A model generated the notes under the pieces. The model ran no database searches. It saw nothing but the letters and a program-made list of their open reading frames with translations, and had not been told where the DNA came from. 64,000 nt of DNA from Hymenobacter actinosclerus (GTDB lineage Bacteria; Bacteroidota; Bacteroidia; Cytophagales; Hymenobacteraceae), in contig NZ_FOHS01000003.1 in assembly GCF_900111515.1 (NCBI RefSeq), positions 186,001 to 250,000 on the forward strand. The letters are read 5' to 3'. The position numbers and the translations under genes were made by a program. Positions 34,664 through 45,013 of the stretch are shown here, piece by piece (the first letter of the stretch is position 1; each line of letters starts with the position of its first letter).

Positions 34664-35115
34664 AGGCGGGCAGCCATTTTCCCGCTACGGGCAGCCTCAG
34701 CACTCCAATAGCTCCCCAGGCTTCAGCGCATAGCTGTTGCCCTGTTTTCGGGTGCCCCAGCCAAAGGCGTTCGGCCGATCCAGTTAACAGGCAAGCGGTT
34801 GTCTGCCCGCCACCTGCCGCTGCCTTTGCCTTTTCCTGGCAAAACACGCCAGCCTATTAAGATTACAGGGCCGCTTTGGCTGGCCTATAGCCTACGATTT
34901 ACAGAGGCTCAGACAACTGAACGCACTTTTTTTATGCCGCTAAAACAGCTGTTTACAGGGGTATTAGGTGCGTTCATCTAAATTCCGCAGTTTCCGGCTA
35001 GGAAAATAGCAAATCTGTTTTATCCGCCATATATTAGCATATTGTCAAAAAGGGATTTGTCTTTTTTCGACTTCATTCAACTTCTCTGCTCTTCTTCTAC
35101 TAATTTTTCATTTTC
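34664..35115. other. Gene-free region upstream of the first susC
   Basis: 452 nt between the hydrolase and susC. The first 200 nt are GC-rich without a convincing gene. The last 150 nt are AT-rich and likely contain the susC promoter, but no exact TAnnTTTG was found. Confidence 0.5.
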
Positions 35116-38100
35116 ATGAAAAAAATTCTATTCTCTGTCTTACCGCTAATGGCTTTCTCGGTCACGCAGGTAACAGCGCAGACCAGAACAGTCTCGGGCA
35201 GGGTCACTGACCGGGCCACCAGCCAAGGGCTACCAGGCGTTACGGTGCTGCTGAAAGGCACCACCAATGGGGTTTCTACTAATTCGGATGGCACATTCAC
35301 GCTGAACGTGCCGGCCAGTGGTGGTACGCTTATTTTCAGCTCCGTCGGTTTTCTGCCGATTGAACAGGCAATCGGCGACCAAAGCCAGTTTAACGTGGGC
35401 TTGTCGGTGGATAGCCGCCAGTTGAGTGAGGTGGTCGTTACGGGCTATGGGCAGCAGCAGGAGCGTCGTGAAATCAGCGGAGCCATTGCCACCGTAAAGG
35501 CCAGCGAGTTCAAAGATCAGCCCGTAGTTGGCCTTGATCAGGCCCTGCAGGGCCGGGCAGCAGGCGTACAGGTGTTTCAAAGTTCCGGTACTCCGGGTGG
35601 TGGCATTTCAGTTCGGATCCGGGGAGCCGCCTCCATCGGAGCCAGCAACGAACCCTTGTACGTAGTCGATGGCCTGCCGATCAACACGGGCAACACTACC
35701 CAACTTGGCGCGGGCAACCAGCTGACCAACGGACTCAACGACCTTAACCCCAATGACATCGAAAGCATTGAGGTGCTGAAAGACGCTGCGGCTTCGGCAA
35801 TTTATGGCTCAAGAGCGTCCAACGGGGTAGTAATCATTACCACCAAGCGGGGCAAAGCGGGCAAAGCGCGGGTTGACCTCGAGTACTATACCGGCTCCCA
35901 GTCCATCTGGAAGCGGCCTGATATCCTGAACGGGGAGCAGCAGACCCTGCTCTTCATCGACCAGGCCGTGAACCGCTACCCGGCCAATGCCAACGGAAAT
36001 TATCCGTACTCCAGCACGCTTACCTTCCGCACCAAAGAAGATCTGGCGGCCTACCTATATGGCCCCGGCGATGCGCAGGTTTCCAACGGACTGGCTTCTT
36101 ACGTGGATGCGGGGCCTATTCGTCCGTTAAGCCAGTTCCAGAACCCGAGCACCTCTACTTCCACCAACTGGATTGATGAGGTAGTGCGCACGGCACCCAT
36201 CAGCAACTACGGCCTTACTTTTTCGGGCGGCTCGGCTCAGAGCACATACCGCATCAACGCCAACTACTTCGATCAGCAGGGCACCATCACTGGCTCCGGC
36301 TTCAAGCGTGCCAGCGTCCGCACGGCGCTTACCAACAACCTGTCGGAAAAGATCCGCATGGGGTTGACGCTGGGCCTGACCAGCAGCATCAACAACCGCA
36401 TCAACAACGATAACAGTATCTACGGGGTGCTCACAACGGCTCGGTTGTATGCCACCGACCTGCCCGTTTACAATGCCAACGGCACGTACTATAAAGTAGG
36501 CTCGTTGGAAAATCCGGTTGCCGCGGCGAAAGAGCCTTTCATCAAAAGCGTCAACAACCGGGTTATCGGCACGCAGTTCACGGAGTTTGAGCTCATTAAA
36601 AACCTGAAGTATCGGGCCACATTCGGCCTCGACTACACGTATGGCCGGGATGACCGTTTCTACTCAACCCTGACCAACGCCGGGGCCAATACCCGCGGCG
36701 AGGCTACCGTAGCAACGTTGCAGGACATCAACTACAACCACATCAGTTCGCTGAACTACAACAAGATATTTGCGGCCGACCACTCGGTAAATGCCTTGTT
36801 TGTGGTTGAATACCAGCGCGATAATTATCAGGACACCTTTTCCCAGGCAACGGGCTTCCCAAGTAACTCCATCCGGCAGCTGTCGGCCGGAGCCACTAAA
36901 ACATCGGCTACCAGCTCGGCTACGGGTAACGCCCTGTTTGGCGTGCTGGGTAAGTTAGATTACGGCTATAAGAACCGTTATCTGCTTACGCTTTCCGTGC
37001 GCCGCGACCGGTCGTCGCGCTTCGGAGCCGATAACCAGGTGGGTTACTTCCCCGCCGTTTCGGGAGCTTGGCGCCTTATCGAGGAAGGCTTCCTCAAGGA
37101 CCAGACGGTGCTGAGCGAATTGAAACTACGGGGTAGCTACGGCGAAACCGGCAACCAGCCCACTGCCAACTTCGGCTCGCGTGGTCTGATTGGGGTAGGC
37201 TTCAACTACCTCGATCAGGGCGGTTTGGCCCCGACGCAGCTGGCAAACCCGCTGTTGCGCTGGGAGCGCACCAAGCAGACCAACGCGGGAATAGACTTGG
37301 GCTTTCTGGATAACCGCTTCTACGTCTCGGCCGATATCTATCAGCGCAAGACCGACGACCTGCTGCTTCAACAGCAACTGGTTTCCGATACGGGCTACCG
37401 CAGCTACAGCGCCAACGTAGGCAATATCGAGAACAAAGGCCTGGAGCTGGCCCTCACTACCCTGAACGTTCGTAACGAAGGAACCGGCTTCAACTGGGAT
37501 ACCAACTTCAATATCAGCTTCAACCGTAACAAAGTAACCAAGCTCTCGGAAGACAACCCGATTGGCCAGGCCCAGGGGTTTGCCAGCCGCCTGATAGTGG
37601 GCCAGCCCCTCGGCGCTTTCTACGGCTACAAAGTGGATCACATCATCCAGAGTCAAGCGGAGCTTGACGCCCTCAATGGAGGCTCGCCAACCGGCGTCTA
37701 CCAGGCTCTGGGTACCCGCGCCGGTGATATTAAGTTCGTTGATCTGGACGGGGATGGCCGGGTTACCGGTGCTGACCAGGCTATCATCGGCAACGCTCAG
37801 CCTAAGTTCTACGGAGGCATCAACAACACTTTCCGTTACATGGGCGTCGACCTGACGATTTTCCTGCAGTACAATGTTGGCAACGACATTTACAACAACT
37901 CGCGCTCCAGCACCGAGGGCATGAGCACCACGTATGGTCAGGATGCGTCAGTACTCGACCGCTGGACTCCGACCAACACCAACACGAAGATTCCGCGGGC
38001 AGTAGCTGGCGACCCGAACAGCAACACCCGTACTTCGGATCGGTTCCTGGAAGATGGCTCGTATGCGCGCCTCAAAAACGTAGTAATCGGCTACACCCTC

Positions 38101-38301
38101 CCAACGGCCGTCGCCACCCGGCTGCACCTGCGGACGGTGCGGATTTATGCGCAGTCGCAGAACCTCGTGACGTTCACGAATTACTCGGGCCTCGACCCGG
38201 AAGTAAGCACGTTCAGCAACTCCAATACGTCCATCGGCACCGACTTCTTTACTTACCCGCAGGCCCGCACCATCACGGGGGGTATCACCCTTGGTTTGTA
38301 A
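35116..38301 (+). CDS. SusC/RagA-family TonB-linked outer membrane protein (copy 1)
   Basis: 1061 residues. Signal peptide (MKKILFSVLPLMAFSVTQVT), a carboxypeptidase-regulatory-like domain (about 25-105, VSGRVTDRATSQGLPGVTVL), the TonB-box region LSEVVVTGYGQQ, a plug domain (about 115-235, IRIRGAASIGASNEPLYVVD), then a 22-strand barrel. It imports a nutrient with its SusD partner, energised by TonB. The next gene, 33 nt on, is its susD. No sigma/anti-sigma pair and no glycoside hydrolase or peptidase lies beside it, so the substrate is open. Confidence 0.95.
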   Translation: MKKILFSVLPLMAFSVTQVTAQTRTVSGRVTDRATSQGLPGVTVLLKGTTNGVSTNSDGTFTLNVPASGGTLIFSSVGFLPIEQAIGDQSQFNVGLSVDSRQLSEVVVTGYGQQQERREISGAIATVKASEFKDQPVVGLDQALQGRAAGVQVFQSSGTPGGGISVRIRGAASIGASNEPLYVVDGLPINTGNTTQLGAGNQLTNGLNDLNPNDIESIEVLKDAAASAIYGSRASNGVVIITTKRGKAGKARVDLEYYTGSQSIWKRPDILNGEQQTLLFIDQAVNRYPANANGNYPYSSTLTFRTKEDLAAYLYGPGDAQVSNGLASYVDAGPIRPLSQFQNPSTSTSTNWIDEVVRTAPISNYGLTFSGGSAQSTYRINANYFDQQGTITGSGFKRASVRTALTNNLSEKIRMGLTLGLTSSINNRINNDNSIYGVLTTARLYATDLPVYNANGTYYKVGSLENPVAAAKEPFIKSVNNRVIGTQFTEFELIKNLKYRATFGLDYTYGRDDRFYSTLTNAGANTRGEATVATLQDINYNHISSLNYNKIFAADHSVNALFVVEYQRDNYQDTFSQATGFPSNSIRQLSAGATKTSATSSATGNALFGVLGKLDYGYKNRYLLTLSVRRDRSSRFGADNQVGYFPAVSGAWRLIEEGFLKDQTVLSELKLRGSYGETGNQPTANFGSRGLIGVGFNYLDQGGLAPTQLANPLLRWERTKQTNAGIDLGFLDNRFYVSADIYQRKTDDLLLQQQLVSDTGYRSYSANVGNIENKGLELALTTLNVRNEGTGFNWDTNFNISFNRNKVTKLSEDNPIGQAQGFASRLIVGQPLGAFYGYKVDHIIQSQAELDALNGGSPTGVYQALGTRAGDIKFVDLDGDGRVTGADQAIIGNAQPKFYGGINNTFRYMGVDLTIFLQYNVGNDIYNNSRSSTEGMSTTYGQDASVLDRWTPTNTNTKIPRAVAGDPNSNTRTSDRFLEDGSYARLKNVVIGYTLPTAVATRLHLRTVRIYAQSQNLVTFTNYSGLDPEVSTFSNSNTSIGTDFFTYPQARTITGGITLGL

Positions 38302-38334
38302 TCTGGCCCCCTCACTTCCTGACTTCTTTACCCC

Positions 38335-39678
38335 ATGTATATACCATCGTTTCGCAAATTTGCCACCCGCTCAGCCCTGTTGCTGAGTCTGGGCTTGGGT
38401 ACCGTCGCCTGCGACAAGGCCCTCGAGGTTGAGCCGCAGAACAGCATCAGCTCCGATGCCGGTTACTCAACCAAAGAAGACGCGGCCGCGGCATTGAATG
38501 GCGTGTACGACGCCCTCCAGCTCACAGACTACTACGGCGTAGCATTCCCAACCATCTCTGACCTTATTTCGGCTGATGAGCGCCACGTGGGCACGTACAC
38601 GACTACGCTGGGCCAGATAGCGCAGAATCAGACGCTGCCAGAAAATATTCAGGTTCAAAACACCTGGGATGCCATCTACATCGCTATTAACCGCGCGAAT
38701 TATTTACTGCAGGAAAGCGAGAAAATAACCGATCCTGCTTTCCCTAAACTCGTTACGCAGGCTCAGGTACGGGCCATCCGGGCCTTGTGCTACATGGACC
38801 TGCTAGGAATGTGGGGAGGAACGGATCAGGGCTATGGCTACAGCGACGGTCTGGGCGTTCCGTTGCGCCTTACGCCCACTGTTGCCATTGGCCCCAGCAC
38901 CGAGCCCGTCCCTCGCTCCTCGGAAGCCGACGTAGCGGCTGCTATCCGCGCCGATCTTGACTTTGCTATTGCAAACCTGGCGGTTGGTACCGGCTCCCGG
39001 GTAGGTAAGAACGCGGCTCTGGCGCTACGGGCCCGGTTTGAGTTACGGATGCGCAATTATGCCGATGCCCTCAAATTCGCGAATCAGGTACCCGTCCTGG
39101 CGAGCTTTGCTGCTTCGGCTCCGAGTGGTGCAACAACCGATGCGCTTTGGCAGCTGACCTACAGCGCCACCGATACCAACCTGTACGCCTTCTGGTGGTT
39201 CACGAGCGGCGGCCGAAATGAACTCGACCCGGGCGCAAACCTCGCTGCCGCTCACCCAACCGGCGATAAGCGCTTGCCCATCAACGTAGCGGCTGGCGGG
39301 ACAACACTCAAGTATACCCGCACGACTACCCGTGACGACCCGTTCAATTTAGTCCGTTACGCGGAGGTAGTGCTGACTATTGCGGAGGGCGCGGCCCGGA
39401 CTGGTGATTTGACCACGGCAGCCAAACAGCTGGATATTGTTCGGACCCGTGCTGGCCTCGCACCTACCACGGCTGTTACGGCTGACGCACTCATCAAGGA
39501 TATTCTGCTGCAGCGGCGGCTGGAACTAGCTTACGAAGGAAGGTACTGGTACGACCTGCGCCGCACTAATTCGGTACAGACAGCGCTTCCTACATACAAG
39601 GAAACCTATCGTAACCTGTTCCCCATTCCGATCCGTGAGGTTCGCTTAGGAAATCTTGTTCAGAATCCTAAGTTTTAA
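38335..39678 (+). CDS. RagB/SusD-family nutrient-binding lipoprotein (copy 1)
   Basis: 447 residues. Lipobox LGLGTVACDKALEVEPQN puts Cys near residue 24. TPR-like helices surround the binding face (AAALNGVYDALQ, AINRANYLLQESEKITD, VRAIRALCYMDLLGMWGG), and the C-terminal motif includes RYWYDLRRTN and NLFPIPIREV. It is the lid of the SusCD transporter. The protein is shorter than copy 2 (550 residues), so the two pairs probably bind different substrates. Confidence 0.94.
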   Translation: MYIPSFRKFATRSALLLSLGLGTVACDKALEVEPQNSISSDAGYSTKEDAAAALNGVYDALQLTDYYGVAFPTISDLISADERHVGTYTTTLGQIAQNQTLPENIQVQNTWDAIYIAINRANYLLQESEKITDPAFPKLVTQAQVRAIRALCYMDLLGMWGGTDQGYGYSDGLGVPLRLTPTVAIGPSTEPVPRSSEADVAAAIRADLDFAIANLAVGTGSRVGKNAALALRARFELRMRNYADALKFANQVPVLASFAASAPSGATTDALWQLTYSATDTNLYAFWWFTSGGRNELDPGANLAAAHPTGDKRLPINVAAGGTTLKYTRTTTRDDPFNLVRYAEVVLTIAEGAARTGDLTTAAKQLDIVRTRAGLAPTTAVTADALIKDILLQRRLELAYEGRYWYDLRRTNSVQTALPTYKETYRNLFPIPIREVRLGNLVQNPKF

Positions 39679-39740
39679 ACACCCATAAGCGAAAAGGCCT
39701 TGCAATCATCTGATTGCAAGGCCTTTTCGCTTATGGGTGT
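39679..39740 (+). terminator. Terminator with a perfect 30-bp stem
   Basis: Arms 39679-39708 and 39711-39740 are exact reverse complements with a 2-nt loop and an internal AAAAGGCC/GGCCTTTT. It ends the first susCD operon. The loop region contains TTGCAATCA-TC-TGATTGCAA. Confidence 0.85.
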
Positions 39741-40125
39741 TCCTGGTTTAACAGCCCCGTGCGTAACACCTTAAGTCCCGGATGCAGCTCACAATGAGGA
39801 TCCAGCTCCCACGACGCAGCTGGGTGAGTATCGTAAGCTACGGCCCAACCTGCTGGCCCGACAAGCCACGCCATAACACGTCGGAACGTGTCCGCCAACG
39901 TGCTTTGGTCTTTACCCATGAGCGCAGCTTGGCCCTGGCTGTAAGCTCTTCTGTGCTTTTGAGCCAGCCGCGCCTCAGAAAGAACAAGTGAGCTGATTGC
40001 AATCAGGCAAAGTGAAAATTAGTGATATGTCAAATTAATAGCTATTTTGGCTGCTTCTAACATAGTAAAACCGCCAAATGATGACATCATTTGGTATTGC
40101 TTGCCTCCTCACCAATTCCCTTTTT
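39741..40125. other. Gene-free region upstream of the second susC
   Basis: 385 nt without a supportable gene. It contains a perfect 14-bp palindrome CTGATTGCAATCAG (39993-40006) and then an AT-rich stretch with TGATATGTCAAATTAATAGC and CTATTTTGG, a near match to the -7 element. Both are plausible promoter or operator parts for susC copy 2. Confidence 0.45.
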
Positions 40126-43100
40126 ATGAAGAAAATATTACTAGCCACACTTCCTCTGATAGCCTTCTCGGTTACTCAGGTGGCTGCACAGACCAGAGCT
40201 GTTTCGGGCCGGGTGACCGACCGTAGTACCGGGGATGGCTTACCGGGAGTTACAGTCTTGCTGAAAGGCACCAGCAACGGGGTTTCCACTAATGCTGATG
40301 GCACTTTTACACTTAACGTTCCAGCCACGGGTGGTTCACTGGTGTTCAGCTCAATCGGCTATAATACGGTAGAACGTGTTATTGGCACCGATAACCAAGT
40401 CAATATTGGCTTGGCTGCCGACTCCCGGCAGTTAAGTGAGGTAGTAGTAACTGGCTATGGTACGCAGGAACGCCGGGATGTAACCGGCTCTATTGCCTCG
40501 GTAAAGGGCGAAACGATTGCTCAGTTGGCAACCCCCAGCTTCGACCAGCAATTGGCTGGGCGTGCGGCGGGTGTGCAGGTAACTACCCCTTCAGGTATTC
40601 TGGGGCAGGCGCCTCGTATCCGGATTCGTGGTACCAACTCTATTTCTTCGGCGGGCGACCCACTCATTGTTGTTGATGGTGTGCCCGTTGTTACCGGCAA
40701 CCAGAGCGGTGTAACACCTAACAACCCGCTGGGCGACATCAATCCCAACGATATTGAGTCGTACGAGATTCTTAAGGATGGCTCGGCCACCGCTATTTAC
40801 GGTTCGCGGGCCGGCAATGGCGTCATCCTGATTACGACCAAAAAGGGCAAACTGGGTAAAGCGAAAGTCACCTACGACACGTGGCTGGGTGTGGCCGAAA
40901 CGCTCAAGCGTTACGACGTGCTGAATGCTGACCAGTTCATTGAAATTTCGAACGAGAAGTACCGGAACTCGGTCCCCGAATCAGACTATACGCCCATCGC
41001 AAAAGCGGGCGACAATAATGTCAATACCGATTGGCAGGACCTTATTTTCCAGTCTGGCTTTCAGCAGAATCACGCGGTATCCGTATCCGGAGCCACTGAT
41101 AAAACTCGCTACTTCTTCTCCGGCGGCTACACCAACCAGGAGGGTGTGATTAAATCCAACTCGCTGAAGCGGGCTACTTTCCGCGCCAACGTGGATCAGG
41201 AAGTGGTTAAATGGCTGCGGGTAGGTGCCAACTTAGGCCTGACCCGCACCCAGAACTTTGGTCTTAATACAAGTCGTAACGGCTTGTCGGGTAACGTTAC
41301 GAACGCTCTCTCGCTGTTTCCTAACGTTCCGGCCCGTAACCCAGACGGCACTCCTTACATAAGCGCGACCAACCCGGCGGTAGTAGGCGAAGGCAACAAT
41401 GCCTCGACCATTGACTTCAACTACACCAACATTCTTTTCCCGCTGGAAAACAACAAGTACGAGGCTACCAACTACCGGATTCTGGGCAACGTGTTTGCCG
41501 AAATTGAGCCCGTAGCCGGCCTGCGCCTTCGTACTCAGTACGGCACCGACTTCTTCCTCAACGAGGACTTCCAGTACCTGGACCCCCGGCACGGGGATGG
41601 TCGTGGTTCCAGTGGTTTGGTTTATCAGCAATACCTGCCAACCTTCCGCTGGAACTGGCAGAACACCGTGTCTTACAACAAGACACTGGCCGATATTCAT
41701 AAGATTGCCTTCGTGGGTGGCGTAGAATACCAACAGACGACGACCCAGTCTTTCTATGCTCAAGCAACTGGTTTGTCTGATCGGTACTTTGGCCCTAATA
41801 ACATTATCACCGGCACTTTTGCTACTCCCAACGTGGGCGGCAGTTATGCCCAGGAGGGGTTCGATTCATACTTCGGCCGGATCAACTATTCGTTGAAAGA
41901 CCGGTACCTGATCAGCTTGTCGGCACGTAATGACGCCCTTTCGCGCCTGCCAGAAGCCAACCGGCGCGGCTGGTTCCCTGGTGGCTCTATCGGCTGGCGT
42001 GTATCGGAAGAATCTTTCCTGCGCGAGTCTTCCATCCGTGAGGTACTGTCTGAGCTGAAACTACGGGCCAGCTACGCGGCAGTGGGCAACACGGCCATTG
42101 GCAGCAGCTTCTTCCCGTATGCCAGCCTTTTCGGCGCTGGCAAATACGGTACGCAGAACGGTATTGCTTATAACCGCAATGGCCAGTTTGGCAACCAGAA
42201 CCTGAAGTGGGAATCATCCAAGAAGTTCGACGTTGGAGCTGACCTCGGCTTCCTTGAAAACCGCTTTACGCTGGGAGTCGACTACTACCGGAATGATATT
42301 GATGACCTGGTTTTGTTTGTGCGGGTACCTGTTTCGCTAGGTATTCCCGGCAACGGCTACAATGCCAACATTGGCAAAATGCGCAACGAGGGCTTCGAGT
42401 TTAACTTCACCTCGCAAAACATCAACCGCCCCGATTTCACCTGGTCGACTAACTTGAACTTCTCGACCAACAAGAACCGGGTACTGGAGCTCAACCAGGG
42501 GGAGGATATCCTCAACACCTATAACATCACCCGTGTAGGAGAGTCAATCGGCTCTATCTATGGTTACGATTTTGTAGGCGTAAACCCCTCCTTCGGCTAT
42601 CCGATCTACCGTAAAGGCGATGGTTCGCTGGTGCAGGCCAACGTAGACAACAACACCTACTACCCCTACGACCCGAACAACACCGGTGCGGTGCTGGGCC
42701 CTGCCTCCGGTGCAACCCCCGCCGGTCAGGTGGCCCGTACCACGCCGCTGCAGGCCGATGCCGACCGCAAAATTTTGGGCAACTCCAACCCGACCTGGTT
42801 TGGTGGCATCGACAACAACTTTACGTTTAAGGGCTTCGACCTGAATATTTTTGCCCGCTTCTCGGGAGGAAACAAAATCATGAACGTGTCGCGCCAGCAG
42901 CTGGTGCGCATGGATTTTGTAAACAACGGCACCGAAATTCTGGACCGCTGGACGCCATCCAACACCAACACGGATGTTCCAAAGCTCAAGTTCCGGAACT
43001 CCGACTTCATTAACCTGAATAACGCCTCTGTTTCCCGCTTTGTAGAGAAGGGTGATTTCTTCCGCCTGCAGAACGTAACACTCGGCTACACCCTGCCTTC

Positions 43101-43293
43101 TACCATAGGTGGAGGCTTACTGAGCCGGGTAAGAGTGTTTGCTCAGGCACAGAATATCTTTACCATCACGAAATACAAAGGGCTTGACCCAGAAGTGAAC
43201 TCGAACGGCGAAACCAACCAGCAGTTTGGCGTTGACTTCAACAGCAACCCGCAGCAGCGGGTATTCACGGGTGGTCTAAACGTTGCTTTTTAA
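40126..43293 (+). CDS. SusC/RagA-family TonB-linked outer membrane protein (copy 2)
   Basis: 1055 residues. Start ATG 40126 is chosen because it opens the signal peptide MKKILLATLPLIAFSVTQVA; an upstream ATG at 40078 would add 16 unlikely residues. The domain order is the same as copy 1, and the first 110 residues (VSGRVTDRSTGDGLPGVTVL, LSEVVVTGYGTQ) are very close to it, while the barrel is clearly diverged. The partner susD starts 13 nt after the stop. Probably arose by tandem duplication followed by barrel divergence. Confidence 0.95.
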   Translation: MKKILLATLPLIAFSVTQVAAQTRAVSGRVTDRSTGDGLPGVTVLLKGTSNGVSTNADGTFTLNVPATGGSLVFSSIGYNTVERVIGTDNQVNIGLAADSRQLSEVVVTGYGTQERRDVTGSIASVKGETIAQLATPSFDQQLAGRAAGVQVTTPSGILGQAPRIRIRGTNSISSAGDPLIVVDGVPVVTGNQSGVTPNNPLGDINPNDIESYEILKDGSATAIYGSRAGNGVILITTKKGKLGKAKVTYDTWLGVAETLKRYDVLNADQFIEISNEKYRNSVPESDYTPIAKAGDNNVNTDWQDLIFQSGFQQNHAVSVSGATDKTRYFFSGGYTNQEGVIKSNSLKRATFRANVDQEVVKWLRVGANLGLTRTQNFGLNTSRNGLSGNVTNALSLFPNVPARNPDGTPYISATNPAVVGEGNNASTIDFNYTNILFPLENNKYEATNYRILGNVFAEIEPVAGLRLRTQYGTDFFLNEDFQYLDPRHGDGRGSSGLVYQQYLPTFRWNWQNTVSYNKTLADIHKIAFVGGVEYQQTTTQSFYAQATGLSDRYFGPNNIITGTFATPNVGGSYAQEGFDSYFGRINYSLKDRYLISLSARNDALSRLPEANRRGWFPGGSIGWRVSEESFLRESSIREVLSELKLRASYAAVGNTAIGSSFFPYASLFGAGKYGTQNGIAYNRNGQFGNQNLKWESSKKFDVGADLGFLENRFTLGVDYYRNDIDDLVLFVRVPVSLGIPGNGYNANIGKMRNEGFEFNFTSQNINRPDFTWSTNLNFSTNKNRVLELNQGEDILNTYNITRVGESIGSIYGYDFVGVNPSFGYPIYRKGDGSLVQANVDNNTYYPYDPNNTGAVLGPASGATPAGQVARTTPLQADADRKILGNSNPTWFGGIDNNFTFKGFDLNIFARFSGGNKIMNVSRQQLVRMDFVNNGTEILDRWTPSNTNTDVPKLKFRNSDFINLNNASVSRFVEKGDFFRLQNVTLGYTLPSTIGGGLLSRVRVFAQAQNIFTITKYKGLDPEVNSNGETNQQFGVDFNSNPQQRVFTGGLNVAF

Positions 43294-43305
43294 TTTTTTC
43301 TCAGC

Positions 43306-44958
43306 ATGAATACTCGTTTTATATTTACTCCTCGGCCGGCTCGTCGACTAGCTCTGCTGGCTCTGCTGTCGATGGGAATTGCGTCCTGTGATGTGACGGA
43401 CGTTTCGCCTCAGGACGCCCTGCCGGAAAGCTCCGCCTTTGAAGATGCGGCCAAGGCCAACCTGTCGGTAGCCGGCATGTACGACGCCGCGCAGTCGGGC
43501 TTCTACGACCCACTCAACGGAACGGCTATTGCCGTGCGCGGCTATCCTTTTGGGGCGGCTGCCAACGAGCTGGGCGACGTGCGGGGCGAAGACGTTGCGG
43601 ACTTGGCCGGCTTCTTCGGCATTGTGTACCAGAATAACATTACCGCCAGCAGCCCCAACATCGTTAACATCTGGTCCACCCTATACTCGCTCATCAACCA
43701 GGCCAACGTGGTGATTGAGGGCGTGCAGGGAGCAGGAAAGCGGGGCGCACTCACGGCGGCTGATGCGGCTGCTTTCGAAGGCGAAGCACGCTTCCTGCGT
43801 GCCCTGGCTTACCATGAGCTGTTGCAGCACTTTGCCCGGCCTTTCGCCGACGGTGCCGGCAGCAAGCCCGGGGTACCGTACCGTGACTTTGCCATTAATA
43901 CCATTGAAACCGTTGATAAAGCGCGGGGCCAAGGGCGCAATACGGTAGCGGAGGTATACGCTAAAATGCTCGAGGATCTGAAGTTTTCGGAAGACAACCT
44001 CCCGGCATCCCGTACTGGTTCGGCAACCGTAACCCGCGCTACCAAAGCAGCCGCTATTGCCCTTAAGCAGCGCATCTACCTGCACATGGGCAACTGGGCC
44101 GCGGTAGTGACAGAGGGTAACAAGCTTATTTCTGCTGCTGCTCCCTTCACCAGCCCGATTGGTGGTCGCGCACTTGCCCCCTCTCCCGGAGCTGCCTTCC
44201 CCGGCGGAACCGCTGTTACGTCCGAGAATGTTTTCTCGATCGAAAACAGCTCCGACGACAACCCGGGTGTGAATGGTGCCCTGCCTTCTATCTACGGCTC
44301 GCCCAACACAACTGGCAACGCGCTTCCCGGAGTACAAGGGCGGGGTCTGATTGCCATCAGCCCGACCCTGTTTAATGCATCCTTCTGGACCTGCTCGGAT
44401 CTACGGCGGACCCAGCTGCTGCAAAATACGACAGCGCGTTACTTCAGCTTTAAGTACAAGGACGCTCCGAACAACTCGGACTTCGCGCCTATCATCCGCT
44501 ACGCCGAAGTATTGCTCAATCAGGCAGAAGCTGAATCGCGTCTGGGCAATTCGACCCGCGCCTTAGCCCTGCTGAATGCGGTGCGCAACCGGTCTGTTGT
44601 AAATGTGGCAGATCAGTTCTCGACTGCTAATGGCAACGTACCAGCCGGCAACGCGCTTACCCGTGCAATTCTTAACGAACGCCGGATTGAGTTTGTGGGC
44701 GAAGGATTCCGTTGGGATGATATTCACCGTTTGGCGCTGGACCCTGACTTTGGCACAAAAGGCATTCCGAGCAAGCTCACGGCTACTCAGGCAGTATTGG
44801 CCAACTACAAGTGCCCTACCCCCGGTAACCCGGCACCGGCTATTAATGGAGGATACGCGGCCATTGCGTACGATGACTTCCGCTTCCTGTGGCCTATCCC
44901 TTCCATTGAAGTAGCCAACAACCCAACTCTCCGGGCGCAGCAAAATCCTGGTTACTAG
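43306..44958 (+). CDS. RagB/SusD-family nutrient-binding lipoprotein (copy 2)
   Basis: 550 residues. The lipobox is LLSMGIASCDVTDVSPQD. Helical segments include EDAAKANLSVAGMYDAAQSG, LINQANVVIEGVQGAG and AFEGEARFLRALAYHELLQH, with the C-terminal SusD pattern IIRYAEVLLNQAEAESRLGN, LNERRIEFVGEGFRWDDIHR and FLWPIPSIEV. It pairs with SusC copy 2. The longer length than copy 1 lies mainly in the middle of the protein. Confidence 0.94.
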   Translation: MNTRFIFTPRPARRLALLALLSMGIASCDVTDVSPQDALPESSAFEDAAKANLSVAGMYDAAQSGFYDPLNGTAIAVRGYPFGAAANELGDVRGEDVADLAGFFGIVYQNNITASSPNIVNIWSTLYSLINQANVVIEGVQGAGKRGALTAADAAAFEGEARFLRALAYHELLQHFARPFADGAGSKPGVPYRDFAINTIETVDKARGQGRNTVAEVYAKMLEDLKFSEDNLPASRTGSATVTRATKAAAIALKQRIYLHMGNWAAVVTEGNKLISAAAPFTSPIGGRALAPSPGAAFPGGTAVTSENVFSIENSSDDNPGVNGALPSIYGSPNTTGNALPGVQGRGLIAISPTLFNASFWTCSDLRRTQLLQNTTARYFSFKYKDAPNNSDFAPIIRYAEVLLNQAEAESRLGNSTRALALLNAVRNRSVVNVADQFSTANGNVPAGNALTRAILNERRIEFVGEGFRWDDIHRLALDPDFGTKGIPSKLTATQAVLANYKCPTPGNPAPAINGGYAAIAYDDFRFLWPIPSIEVANNPTLRAQQNPGY

Positions 44959-45013
44959 CCTAGTGGCAGCCGTGCTAATGAGCGCAGGCACGGCACTGGC
45001 TATTAGCCAGGCA

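Noticed and set aside
39731..39919. 62-codon minus-strand frame between the susCD operons
   Set aside because: It begins or ends inside the terminator and the repeat-like region, with no signal or family pattern; treated as chance.
35116..44958. Polysaccharide utilisation locus
   Set aside because: No carbohydrate-active enzyme, HTCS or sigma/anti-sigma regulator found nearby; only the transport parts are present.
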